From Dactylosporangium sp040605635 (GTDB lineage: Bacteria > Actinomycetota > Actinomycetes > Mycobacteriales > Micromonosporaceae), in the NCBI RefSeq assembly GCF_040605635.1, contig NZ_JBEXDG010000033.1, forward strand, positions 1 to 64,000: 64,000 nucleotides of DNA. The letters are read 5' to 3'. Both the position numbers and the translations under genes were made by a program. Of the stretch, positions 57,918-64,000 are shown piece after piece (position 1 is the first letter of the stretch; every line of letters begins with the position of its first letter). The notes under the pieces were generated by a model that did not search any database, was not told the origin of the DNA, and saw only the letters and a list, made by a program, of their open reading frames with translations.

Positions 57918-58664
57918 ATGGTCCTGGCGTTTCCGTCCGGCGCAGCGACTTCCGGGACCGCCGGCGCGCTCGCCTATGACCCGGTGCTGCGCTCGACCGA
58001 CCTGTTCCGCAGCGTCGACCCCGACTCCGCGGCCGCCCTGGCGCAGGAGTTCGAGCGGCTCGACGCGGAGCGCGGCACGGTCCTGTTCGCCGAGGGCGAC
58101 CCCGGCGACCGGCTCTACATCGTGCTGTCCGGCAAGGTGAAGCTCAGCCGCAGCTCCGGCGACGGCCGCGAGGGGCTCATGGCGCTGCTCGGCCCGACCG
58201 ACCACTTCGGCGACTTCGAGCTGCTCGACGGCGGCCCCCGGGTCGTCGTCGCCGCCGTCGTGGCCGACGCCCGCCTCGCGGTGCTGCCCAAGACCGTCCT
58301 GGACCGGTGGATCGCGCATCACCCGCACGTGGCGGAGCAGCTGCTGCGCGTCATCGCCCGCGGCATCCGCGGCCACCGCGCCGCCGTCGACGACCGGCTC
58401 TTCAGCGACGTGCCCGGCCGGGTCGCCAGCCGGATCATCCAGCTCGCGCACCGCTTCGGCGTGGCCGAGGATGGCGCGACCCGGGTCGTGCACGACCTCA
58501 CCCAGTCGGAGCTGGCGCAGTTCGTCGGCGCGTCGCGGGAGTCGGTGAACAAGGTCCTCGCCGAGTACGCCGCCCGCGGCTGGCTGCGCCTGGAGCACAA
58601 GTGCGTCGTCATCCTCGACAACGCGCCCCTGGCGCGCCGGGCGCAGCACGGCAGGCGCCGCTGA
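57918..58664 (+). CDS. CRP/FNR-family regulator
   Basis: A 248-aa regulator with an N-terminal cyclic-nucleotide-binding-fold domain (GTVLFAEGDPGDRLYIVLSGKVKLSR, about 53-78; FGDFELLDGGPRVVVAAVVADARLAVLP, about 98-125), a dimer helix and a Crp-type HTH (LTQSELAQFVGASRESVNKVLAEYAARGWLRLE, about 196-228). The RxxS-type cAMP pocket is not fully kept (ELLDGGPRVVV), so the ligand is uncertain. There are no FNR-type cysteines. GGGAGG precedes ATG 57918. It may act in respiration control, given the cyd genes 2.6 kb away, but this is a guess. Confidence 0.9.
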   Translation: MVLAFPSGAATSGTAGALAYDPVLRSTDLFRSVDPDSAAALAQEFERLDAERGTVLFAEGDPGDRLYIVLSGKVKLSRSSGDGREGLMALLGPTDHFGDFELLDGGPRVVVAAVVADARLAVLPKTVLDRWIAHHPHVAEQLLRVIARGIRGHRAAVDDRLFSDVPGRVASRIIQLAHRFGVAEDGATRVVHDLTQSELAQFVGASRESVNKVLAEYAARGWLRLEHKCVVILDNAPLARRAQHGRRR

Positions 58665-58688
58665 CGTCGCGCATCTACGCTGGCCGGC

Positions 58689-58976
58689 GTGGATCTGGAG
58701 TTCAGCGGCGAGGTGTGGCACTGGCGCGGCCCGTCGCCGTTCCACTTCGTGACGGTGCCCGAGGACGACTGTGCGGTGCTGCGCTCGGCGGCGTCGCTCG
58801 TCACGTACGGCTGGGGCATGATCCCGGTCGCGGCGCGGGTCGGCGGCACGACGTGGACGACGTCGCTGTTCCCGAAGGACGGCGGCTACGTCGTGCCGCT
58901 GAAGGACCGCGTGCGCAAGGCCGAGGAGATCGACCTCGGCGACACCGTGACGATCCGCCTCGTCGTCGACGCCTAG
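58689..58976 (+). CDS. DUF1905 domain protein
   Basis: A 95-aa protein of the DUF1905 family, a small beta-barrel of unknown function: LEFSGEVWHWRGPSPFHFVTVPEDD at the start and TTSLFPKDGGYVVPLKDRVRKAEEIDLGDTVTIRL at the end match well. The GTG start has no strong Shine-Dalgarno motif. Its TAG and the stop of the convergent M56 gene overlap in the four bases CTAG. Confidence 0.87.
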   Translation: MDLEFSGEVWHWRGPSPFHFVTVPEDDCAVLRSAASLVTYGWGMIPVAARVGGTTWTTSLFPKDGGYVVPLKDRVRKAEEIDLGDTVTIRLVVDA

Positions 58977-59884
58977 ATCGGCCAGTGCCGCAGCGCCCGG
59001 TCCAGCCACGGTATGACGAGCAGCACCGTCGGCAGCACCAGGATCGCGGCGGCGACCACGTAGACCGCGGCGCCGAGCCGGGCGTCGGTGCGCGGCGCGC
59101 CCGGCACCAGCCGGTCCAGGCGCCACCGGCGTTCGCGGTCGGGGTCCTCGGTGCCGGCCTCGATGCCGGTGGTGCCGGGTGCGTCGGCGAGGGTCCGCAG
59201 TGCCTCGCGCACCGGCCCGTCGCCGTGCTGCCGTCGTGCGGCGTCGTCCGCGAGTGCCTCCAGCAGCAGGTGTACGGCGTCGAGCGGTGCCCGGCTGCGC
59301 AACGGCGGCGGCACCGCCCGGTAGAAGGCGGTGAACGACTCCATCACCACGTCGTGCCGGGCGCGCAGGTGCGCCCGCTCGTGGGCGAGGACCGCGGCGA
59401 CCTGCGGCTCGCTGAGCAGGCGCAGGGTGCCCTGGCTGAGCACGATCCTGGGGGAGCGGCCCGGCACGCAGTACGCGAAGGGCAGCCCGCCGTCGAGGAC
59501 CCGCACCTGCCCGTCCAGGTCGGCCCGCTCCTCCGCCCGGTCGAGCAGGTCGGCGAGCAGCCGGTGCCGGGCGCGGCGCACGCGTGACCGGTACGCCACC
59601 TGCCACAACGAGACGAGCAGCCGCACGACGATCACGGCGGCCACCGCCAGGGCGGCGACGAGCGCGGCGGCGGCGAGGGTCTGGTCGGCGCCGTGCGCCC
59701 TGACGAGCTCCTCGGGCGCGGCGAGCACCACGCCGAGCGCGCACAGCACCGCGGCGAGGGTCACCGCCTGCCACAGCGCGACGGCGGCACCCGGCGCCCG
59801 CGCCGTCCAGCGGGCCCGCGCGAGGGGGCCGGGCACGACGAGCGACAGGGTCAGCCCGAGCGCGCCCAGCAGGAGCGCGGTCAC
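58973..59884 (-). CDS. M56 (BlaR1-like) membrane metallopeptidase
   Basis: A 303-aa membrane protein. Three N-terminal helices (ALLLGALGLTLSLVVPGPL and others) precede a zinc peptidase motif HERAHLRARHD (HExxH, about 178-188) and a last helix (AAVYVVAAAILVLPTVLLVIPWL). It lacks the penicillin-binding sensor domain of staphylococcal BlaR1, as is usual in actinomycetes. Such proteins are thought to cleave the partner BlaI repressor on a signal. Its GTG overlaps the blaI-like stop (GTGA). The signal is unknown; the operators before cydA suggest a respiratory one. Confidence 0.9.
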   Translation of the reverse strand: MTALLLGALGLTLSLVVPGPLARARWTARAPGAAVALWQAVTLAAVLCALGVVLAAPEELVRAHGADQTLAAAALVAALAVAAVIVVRLLVSLWQVAYRSRVRRARHRLLADLLDRAEERADLDGQVRVLDGGLPFAYCVPGRSPRIVLSQGTLRLLSEPQVAAVLAHERAHLRARHDVVMESFTAFYRAVPPPLRSRAPLDAVHLLLEALADDAARRQHGDGPVREALRTLADAPGTTGIEAGTEDPDRERRWRLDRLVPGAPRTDARLGAAVYVVAAAILVLPTVLLVIPWLDRALRHWPI

Positions 59885-60240
59885 CGCTTTTCGGCGGCCT
59901 TCAGCGCCGCCGTGAGGGCGTCGGCGCCGATCCGCCCGACGAAGTGCGCGAGGGCGGCGTCGCGGGCGGCGCCGTCGGGGGCGGCGCTGAGTGCGTCGAG
60001 CATGAGCGCCGCGGTCATCTCCTCGCGGGTCTGCGTGGCCGTGTACCGGTAGGCGCGGTCCGCCTTCTGCTGGGTGACGACGCCCTTCTTCGCGAGCCGG
60101 TCCAGCACCGTCATCACGGTGGTGTAGGCCAGGCCCCGCGCGGGGTCGAGCCGCTCGTGCACCTGCCGGACGGTCAGCGGCTCCGCGGCGTCCCACAGCC
60201 GCGCCATGACCTCGCGCTCCAGCTCACCGAGCCCGCTCAT
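59881..60240 (-). CDS. BlaI/MecI-family repressor
   Basis: A 119-aa winged-helix repressor (LGELEREVMARLWDAAEPLTVRQVHERLD, then LAYTTVMTVLDRLAKKGVVTQQKADRAYRYTAT, about 4-68) with a helical dimer domain. The cleavage site of staphylococcal BlaI (Asn-Phe) is not evident. It is coupled to the M56 peptidase gene. Tandem BlaI-like dyads (60509-60545) lie upstream of the divergent cydA, and 86-bp repeats lie directly before its own ATG. The natural role here is probably control of cytochrome bd, not beta-lactam resistance; no beta-lactamase gene is in the window. Confidence 0.92.
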   Translation of the reverse strand: MSGLGELEREVMARLWDAAEPLTVRQVHERLDPARGLAYTTVMTVLDRLAKKGVVTQQKADRAYRYTATQTREEMTAALMLDALSAAPDGAARDAALAHFVGRIGADALTAALKAAEKR

Positions 60241-60439
60241 GCCGCCACCTCCGCTGCGCTCCGGCGTCGGCCTGAGCCAGAACTGTTACATGATGAGCGG
60301 CCCGAGCCGCTGCGCTGGCCGCTCATGCCGCCACCTCCGCTGCGCTCCGGCGTCGGCCTGAGCCAGAACTGTCACATGATGAGCGGCCCGAGCCGCTGCG
60401 CTGGCCGCTCATGCCGCCACCTCCGCTGCGCTCCGGCGG
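60235..60439. repeat. 86-bp tandem repeat before the BlaI gene
   Basis: An 86-bp unit starting GCTCATGCCGCCACCTCC occurs at 60235-60320 and 60321-60406 with one mismatch (GTTACATG/GTCACATG), and a third partial copy ends near 60439. Each unit begins with the start-codon region of the BlaI gene (CAT on this strand), so the array is a duplication of that gene's start and leader, giving extra ATG codons upstream. The 316-bp gap contains no other gene. Confidence 0.92.
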
Positions 60440-60508
60440 CCGAACCGCCGGCCCGATGGGCGGCCCCGGGCCGCTCACCCAGTGTAACCCACATTACGGT
60501 GCGCGTCG

Positions 60509-60545
60509 TACTACGACACGTAGTATGTACTACGAAGTGTCGTAG
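60509..60545. promoter_or_regulatory. Tandem BlaI-type operators before cydA
   Basis: TACTACGACACGTAGTA (60509-60525, 7-3-7 perfect dyad) and CTACGAAGTGTCGTAG (60530-60545, 6-4-6 dyad) lie two helical turns apart, ending 11 bp before the cydA ATG. CTACG/CGTAG arms resemble the CTACA/TGTAG arms of known BlaI/MecI boxes. A -10-like TAGTAT overlaps the first. Confidence 0.78.
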
Positions 60546-60556
60546 AGGGGGGTGTC

Positions 60557-61927
60557 ATGGACGTGCTCGACCTGACACGGCTGCAGTTCGCCGTGGTCAC
60601 GATCTACCACTACCTGTTCGTGCCGCTGTCGATCAGCCTGTCCGCGACCACCGCCGGCCTGCAGATCGCCTGGCTGCGCACCGGCGACGACAGGTACCGG
60701 CAGCTGACGATGCTCGTCGGCAAGCTGCTCATCGTCACCTTCGCCGTCGGCGTCGTCACCGGCCTGGTGCAGGAGTTCCAGTTCGGGCTCGCCTGGAGCG
60801 AGTTCGCCCGCTTCTACGGCGACGTCTTCGGCCCGACCCTCGCCATCGAGGGTATGCTCGCGTTCTTCCTCGAGGCGACGTTCCTCGCCCTGTGGTATTT
60901 CGGCTGGGACCGGCTGTCGCGCCGCGTCCACCTCGCCACCATCGTCGTCGTCGCGGTCGGCACCCTGCTGTCGGCGTTCATCATCCTCGCCGCCAACTCG
61001 TTCATGCAGCGTCCCGTCGCCTACGAGCTCGACCCGGTCACCGGCCGCGCCCACCTGACCAGCTTCCGGGAGCTGCTGCTCAACGAGGTGAACCTGGCCG
61101 CGTTCCCACACACCATGGCTGGCGCGGTCATGGTCGGCGGCGCGCTGCTGCTCGCCGTCGGCGCCTGGCGGCGTTTCGACACCCGCGACGGCGCCGCGTT
61201 CGCCACCCTCGCCCGGATCGGCGCGTGGATGACCGTCGCGGGCGGCGCGCTCACCGCCGTCACCGGCGACCACCTCGGCAAGGTCATCACCCAGGTGCAG
61301 CCGATGAAGATGGCCGCCGCGGAGGCGCTGTACAGCACCACGACCGGCGCGCCCTTCTCGCTCTTCTCCACCGGGGCCGGCGGCTTCAGCATCGAGGTGC
61401 CCCGGCTGCTGTCGATCCTCGCGTACGGCAGCCCGGACGCCACCGTCGCCGGCATCGACGACCTCCAGGCGCAGTACAGCGCCACGTACGGGCCCGGCAG
61501 CTACATCCCGATGGTCCCCGTCGCGTTCTGGACGTTCCGCCTCATGATCGGCGCCGGCATGCTCGCGACTGGGTTCGCGCTGCTGTACCTGTGGCGCACC
61601 CGGCGCGACCGTCGGCCGGGCAGGTGGCTGGTCCGGGGCGCGCTGCTGCTGCCGCTCCTGCCGTCCGCCGCGAACAGCCTCGGCTGGATCTTCACCGAGA
61701 CCGCCCGGCAGCCGTGGATCGCGTTCGGTCTGTCGAAGGTCGCCGACGGCATCTCCCCGGGCCTCACCAGCGGCGAGGTCCTCGCGTCGCTGCTCGCCTT
61801 CGCCGCCGTCTACGGGGTCCTGGCCGTCGTCTGGCTGCGCCTCGTGCGGCATCTCGCCCGCAAGCCGCTCAGCACCGTCGACGCGGGCGCTCCGACATCG
61901 GCCGAGCCCGCCGCCGTGAGCTACTGA
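60557..61927 (+). CDS. cydA: Cytochrome bd oxidase subunit I
   Basis: A 456-aa membrane protein, the haem-bearing subunit of the quinol oxidase that reduces oxygen at low tension or under stress. LDLTRLQFAVVTIYHYLFVPLSI (about 4-26) gives the haem b595 ligand His18/19. FAVGVVTGLVQEFQFGLAWSEFARFYGDVFGP (about 74-105) and MVPVAFWTFRLMIGAG (about 316-331, near the haem b558 Met) follow. The Q-loop is short, as in actinomycetes. AGAGGGGGG precedes the ATG. First gene of cydA-cydB-cydD, behind tandem BlaI-type operators. Confidence 0.95.
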   Translation: MDVLDLTRLQFAVVTIYHYLFVPLSISLSATTAGLQIAWLRTGDDRYRQLTMLVGKLLIVTFAVGVVTGLVQEFQFGLAWSEFARFYGDVFGPTLAIEGMLAFFLEATFLALWYFGWDRLSRRVHLATIVVVAVGTLLSAFIILAANSFMQRPVAYELDPVTGRAHLTSFRELLLNEVNLAAFPHTMAGAVMVGGALLLAVGAWRRFDTRDGAAFATLARIGAWMTVAGGALTAVTGDHLGKVITQVQPMKMAAAEALYSTTTGAPFSLFSTGAGGFSIEVPRLLSILAYGSPDATVAGIDDLQAQYSATYGPGSYIPMVPVAFWTFRLMIGAGMLATGFALLYLWRTRRDRRPGRWLVRGALLLPLLPSAANSLGWIFTETARQPWIAFGLSKVADGISPGLTSGEVLASLLAFAAVYGVLAVVWLRLVRHLARKPLSTVDAGAPTSAEPAAVSY

Positions 61928-61937
61928 GGAGACCTCG

Positions 61938-62945
61938 ATGAGCCTGGTCGTCATCTGGTACGCCCTGATCGTCCTCTGCTGGGTCCTGTTCTTCGTCCTG
62001 GAAGGCTTCGACTTCGGGGTCGGCCTGCTCAGCCCGCTACTCGGCCGCGACGATCACGAACGCGCCGCCGCCGTGCGGACCATCGGCCCCTTCTGGGACG
62101 GCAACGAGGTGTGGCTCGTCGCCGCGATCGGCGTCACGTTCGCCGCGTTCCCGTCCTGGTACGCCGCCCTGCTCGCCGGGCTCTACCTGCCGATGGTCGC
62201 GATCCTGCTGCTGCTCGCCGGGCGCGGCGTCGCCCTGGAGTTCCGCGGCAAGCACTCCGACCCCCGCTGGCGCCGCCGCTGCGACCTCGTGCTCGCCGGC
62301 TGCTCCGCCGGGGTCGTGCTGCTGTGGGGCGCGGTGCTCACCGTCTTCGTGCGGGGCCTCGCCCTCGACGCCGCCGGCGACGTCACCGGCGGGGGCCTCG
62401 GCCGCACCCTCACGCCGATCCTCACCCCGGCCGCGCTCGGCGGTGCGCTGGTCGCGTTGGTCGCGGCGGTCCTGCTGGGCGCCACCTTCCTGGCGCTGCG
62501 CACCACCGGCCCCGTCCGGCGGCGGGCCGCGCTGCTCGCCCGGCGGGTCTCCCTGGCCGCCGCGGTCGTCGCGCTCGTCGTCGCGGCCGGCTCCCTGGTG
62601 ACCGGGGGTCCCGCGCTCGCCGCCGTCGTCGCGGTGCCGCTGGCCGCAATCGCCGTCCTGAGCCGCCGGCCGGGCACACGGTGGGAGGCGTCCGCGTTCG
62701 GGCTGACCGCGTTCGCCGTGGCCGCCGCCGTCGTCGGCGTGCTGACCGCCAACGGCGACGTCGTCCTGCCCAGCACGCTGTCCGGCGCGTGGTCGCTCAC
62801 GATGGACGAGGCCGCCGCGACCGGGCCCGCGCTGCGGCTCATCAGCGCCGCCGCCGTCGTCGTGCTCCCCGGCGTCCTCGTGTACCAGGCCTGGTCCTAC
62901 CGCGTGTTCCGGCAGCGCGTGTCGAGCGAGCGGATCGCCTCATGA
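61938..62945 (+). CDS. cydB: Cytochrome bd oxidase subunit II
   Basis: A 335-aa membrane protein, the second subunit of the bd oxidase. VVIWYALIVLCWVLFFVLEGFDFGVGLLSPLLGRDDHERAAAVRTIGPFWDGNEVWLV (about 3-60) is a classic CydB start, with seven or eight further helices. GAGGAG lies six bases before the ATG. It follows cydA by 10 bp and overlaps cydD by ATGA. It stabilises the haems in CydA. Confidence 0.95.
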   Translation: MSLVVIWYALIVLCWVLFFVLEGFDFGVGLLSPLLGRDDHERAAAVRTIGPFWDGNEVWLVAAIGVTFAAFPSWYAALLAGLYLPMVAILLLLAGRGVALEFRGKHSDPRWRRRCDLVLAGCSAGVVLLWGAVLTVFVRGLALDAAGDVTGGGLGRTLTPILTPAALGGALVALVAAVLLGATFLALRTTGPVRRRAALLARRVSLAAAVVALVVAAGSLVTGGPALAAVVAVPLAAIAVLSRRPGTRWEASAFGLTAFAVAAAVVGVLTANGDVVLPSTLSGAWSLTMDEAAATGPALRLISAAAVVVLPGVLVYQAWSYRVFRQRVSSERIAS

Positions 62946-64000
62946 CCACCCCGGCCGCCCCCGCCCCCGCCCCCGCCGCGCAGACGGCAGCCGGCCGCGT
63001 CGTCACAGCCTCGGCCGTGTCCGGGGTGCCCGCTGCGACCGTTTCCGGGGTGTCCGCTGCGTCCGCGTCCGCTTCCGCTGCGTCCGCGTCCGGGGTGTCC
63101 GCGGCGACTGAGACAGGGACGTCCGCTGCGGCCGTGGCCGGGGCGACGGGCGCGACCGCCCGCAGGGTTCGGGGGCCGGTCGACCCGCGGCTGTTGCGGC
63201 ACGCCCGCACCAGCCGTGCCGGGATCGCCGCGCTCGCCGTCATCGGCGCCGCGCAGGCCGCCGCCACCGTCGCCCTGGCCGTCGTGCTCACCGGCATCGT
63301 CGTCGGCCTCGCCGGCTCCGGCGGGGTCGGTGCCGGGGCCGTCGCCGCGCTCGCCGCCGTGTACGCCGCCCGGGCCGCGCTCGCCTGGGCGGAGCAGGTC
63401 GCCGGGCGGCGCACCGCGGCCCGTGTCACCGACGAGCTGCGCCGGTCCGTGCTGCACGCGGCGCTGCGCCGCGGACCCGCCTGGGTCGCCGGCTACGGCA
63501 CCGGCAGGCTCGTCGCGGTCCTCGGCGGCGGGCTCGACGCGCTGCGGCCGTGGTTCAGCGGATACCTGCCGTCGCTCGTCCTCGGCGCCGCGCTCCCGCC
63601 GCTCGTCGTGGCCACGATGCTGTTCGTCGACCCTGCCTCGGCCGTCGTCGTCCTGGTCACCCTGCCGCTGATCCCGCTGCTCGGCGCGCTCATCGGGTGG
63701 GCCACCCAGCGGCGTGCCGAGGAACGCTGGCAGGCGGCCGCCCGCCTGGCCGGCCATTTCCTCGACGCGGTGCGCGGCATCGCGACGCTGCGCCTGTACG
63801 GCCGAGCGGAACGCCAGACCGCCGCCGTCGCCACGATGACCGACGGGCACCGCGCCGCGACCGTGCGGGTGCTGCGGGTCGCGTTCCTCTCCTCGACCGC
63901 CCTGGACCTGGTCGGCACGCTGTCCGTCGGCCTCGTCGCGGTCGAGGCCGGCCTCCGCGTCGCCGCCGGCCGCCTCGACCTCGGCCCGGCGCTGCTGGTC
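62942..64000 (+). CDS. cydD: Cytochrome bd assembly ABC exporter CydD (3' end outside window)
   Basis: The first 353 codons of an ABC exporter needed to assemble cytochrome bd. Residues 78-353 form the transmembrane domain (VDPRLLRHARTSRAGIAALAVIGAAQAAATVALAVVLTGIVVG; RGPAWVAGYGTGRLVAVLGGGLDALRPWFSGYLPSLVLG); the ATPase domain lies past the window end, so fusion to CydC cannot be judged. Residues 1-77 are an unusual Ala/Ser/Val/Thr-rich stretch with repeats such as SGVSAAS and SGVPAAT, absent from typical CydD. The ATG overlaps the cydB stop (ATGA). The frame stays open to base 64000. Confidence 0.9.
   Translation, partial: MTTPAAPAPAPAAQTAAGRVVTASAVSGVPAATVSGVSAASASASAASASGVSAATETGTSAAAVAGATGATARRVRGPVDPRLLRHARTSRAGIAALAVIGAAQAAATVALAVVLTGIVVGLAGSGGVGAGAVAALAAVYAARAALAWAEQVAGRRTAARVTDELRRSVLHAALRRGPAWVAGYGTGRLVAVLGGGLDALRPWFSGYLPSLVLGAALPPLVVATMLFVDPASAVVVLVTLPLIPLLGALIGWATQRRAEERWQAAARLAGHFLDAVRGIATLRLYGRAERQTAAVATMTDGHRAATVRVLRVAFLSSTALDLVGTLSVGLVAVEAGLRVAAGRLDLGPALLV

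Noticed and set aside
53446..59774. Very long open frames (about 820-1226 codons) opposite or out of phase with GH67, CE15, TetR and CRP genes
   Set aside because: They lack domains, are Arg/Pro/Ala-rich, and come from strong third-position GC bias. The frame ending at 57126 is real only from 55459 on.
59881..60240. Beta-lactam resistance locus
   Set aside because: BlaI and the M56 protein are present, but no beta-lactamase or PBP2a gene and no penicillin-sensor domain is seen; the operators lie at cydA instead.

Overview
The window is chromosomal DNA from a high-GC Gram-positive actinomycete. Third codon positions are almost always G or C, GTG starts are common, ATGA/GTGA stop-start overlaps abound, and several genes look leaderless. 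SoxR, ECF41, BlaI/M56, cytochrome bd, GH67 and CE15-CBM2 genes fit a soil or plant-litter saprophyte. Placement near Micromonosporaceae is inference only. I see no tRNA, rRNA, CRISPR array, transposase, phage gene or replication origin.

Layout. (1) 1-12.8 kb is a sugar-utilisation locus: a ROK repressor, a Gfo/Idh/MocA oxidoreductase, two large secreted DUF4832-type proteins with FN3 domains and a shared C-terminal module, a MalFG-type ABC importer with its binding lipoprotein, a GH36 alpha-galactosidase and a tiny DeoR-type DNA-binding protein. A candidate dyad occurs in front of the ROK-divergent gene and in front of a leftward gene at the left edge. (2) 12.9-24.6 kb holds an ArsR-like regulator behind a perfect 46-bp palindrome, then a CoA-centred catabolic locus: MmgE/PrpD, KynB-like cyclase, two CaiB-type CoA-transferases, hydantoinase, bicupin, acyl-CoA ligase, HMG-CoA-lyase-like enzyme and isochorismatase-type amidase. 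Three GGAAAC...GTTTCC sites link its promoters. (3) 24.6-34.3 kb is mixed: acyltransferase, methyltransferase, ECF41 sigma factor facing a SnoaL-LUD fusion across a symmetrical dyad, TauE/SafE permease, ferredoxin and SoxR each with a SoxR box, a tiny D-x-D-x-D-G protein, a secreted HNH nuclease, a repeat-rich gap and a Na+/H+ antiporter. (4) 34.3-40.9 kb is a second catabolic locus: amidohydrolase, CoA-transferase, citryl-CoA-lyase-like protein, two-subunit LigAB-like extradiol dioxygenase, quinone-oxidoreductase-like protein and an IclR regulator.

(5) 41-44.4 kb has a FAD monooxygenase facing its probable TetR repressor, a GH75 chitosanase gene cut off in mid-domain against a KdpE-like response regulator, and a small hypothetical gene. 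(6) 44.5-57.1 kb is a glucuronoxylan-utilisation locus: two LacI repressors, an acetylxylan esterase, an LplB/YtcP/LplA-type ABC importer, GH39, DUF624, GH67 alpha-glucuronidase and a secreted CE15 glucuronoyl esterase with CBM2. The logic is that the secreted esterase cuts lignin-xylan ester links, the importer takes up (methyl)glucuronoxylo-oligosaccharides, and cytoplasmic esterase, glucuronidase and xylosidase finish them. (7) 57.1-64 kb has a TetR/CRP divergent pair, a DUF1905 gene, a BlaI/M56 pair, and cydA-cydB-cydD (cut by the window end) preceded by two tandem BlaI-like operators, suggesting that a BlaI-type repressor controls cytochrome bd.
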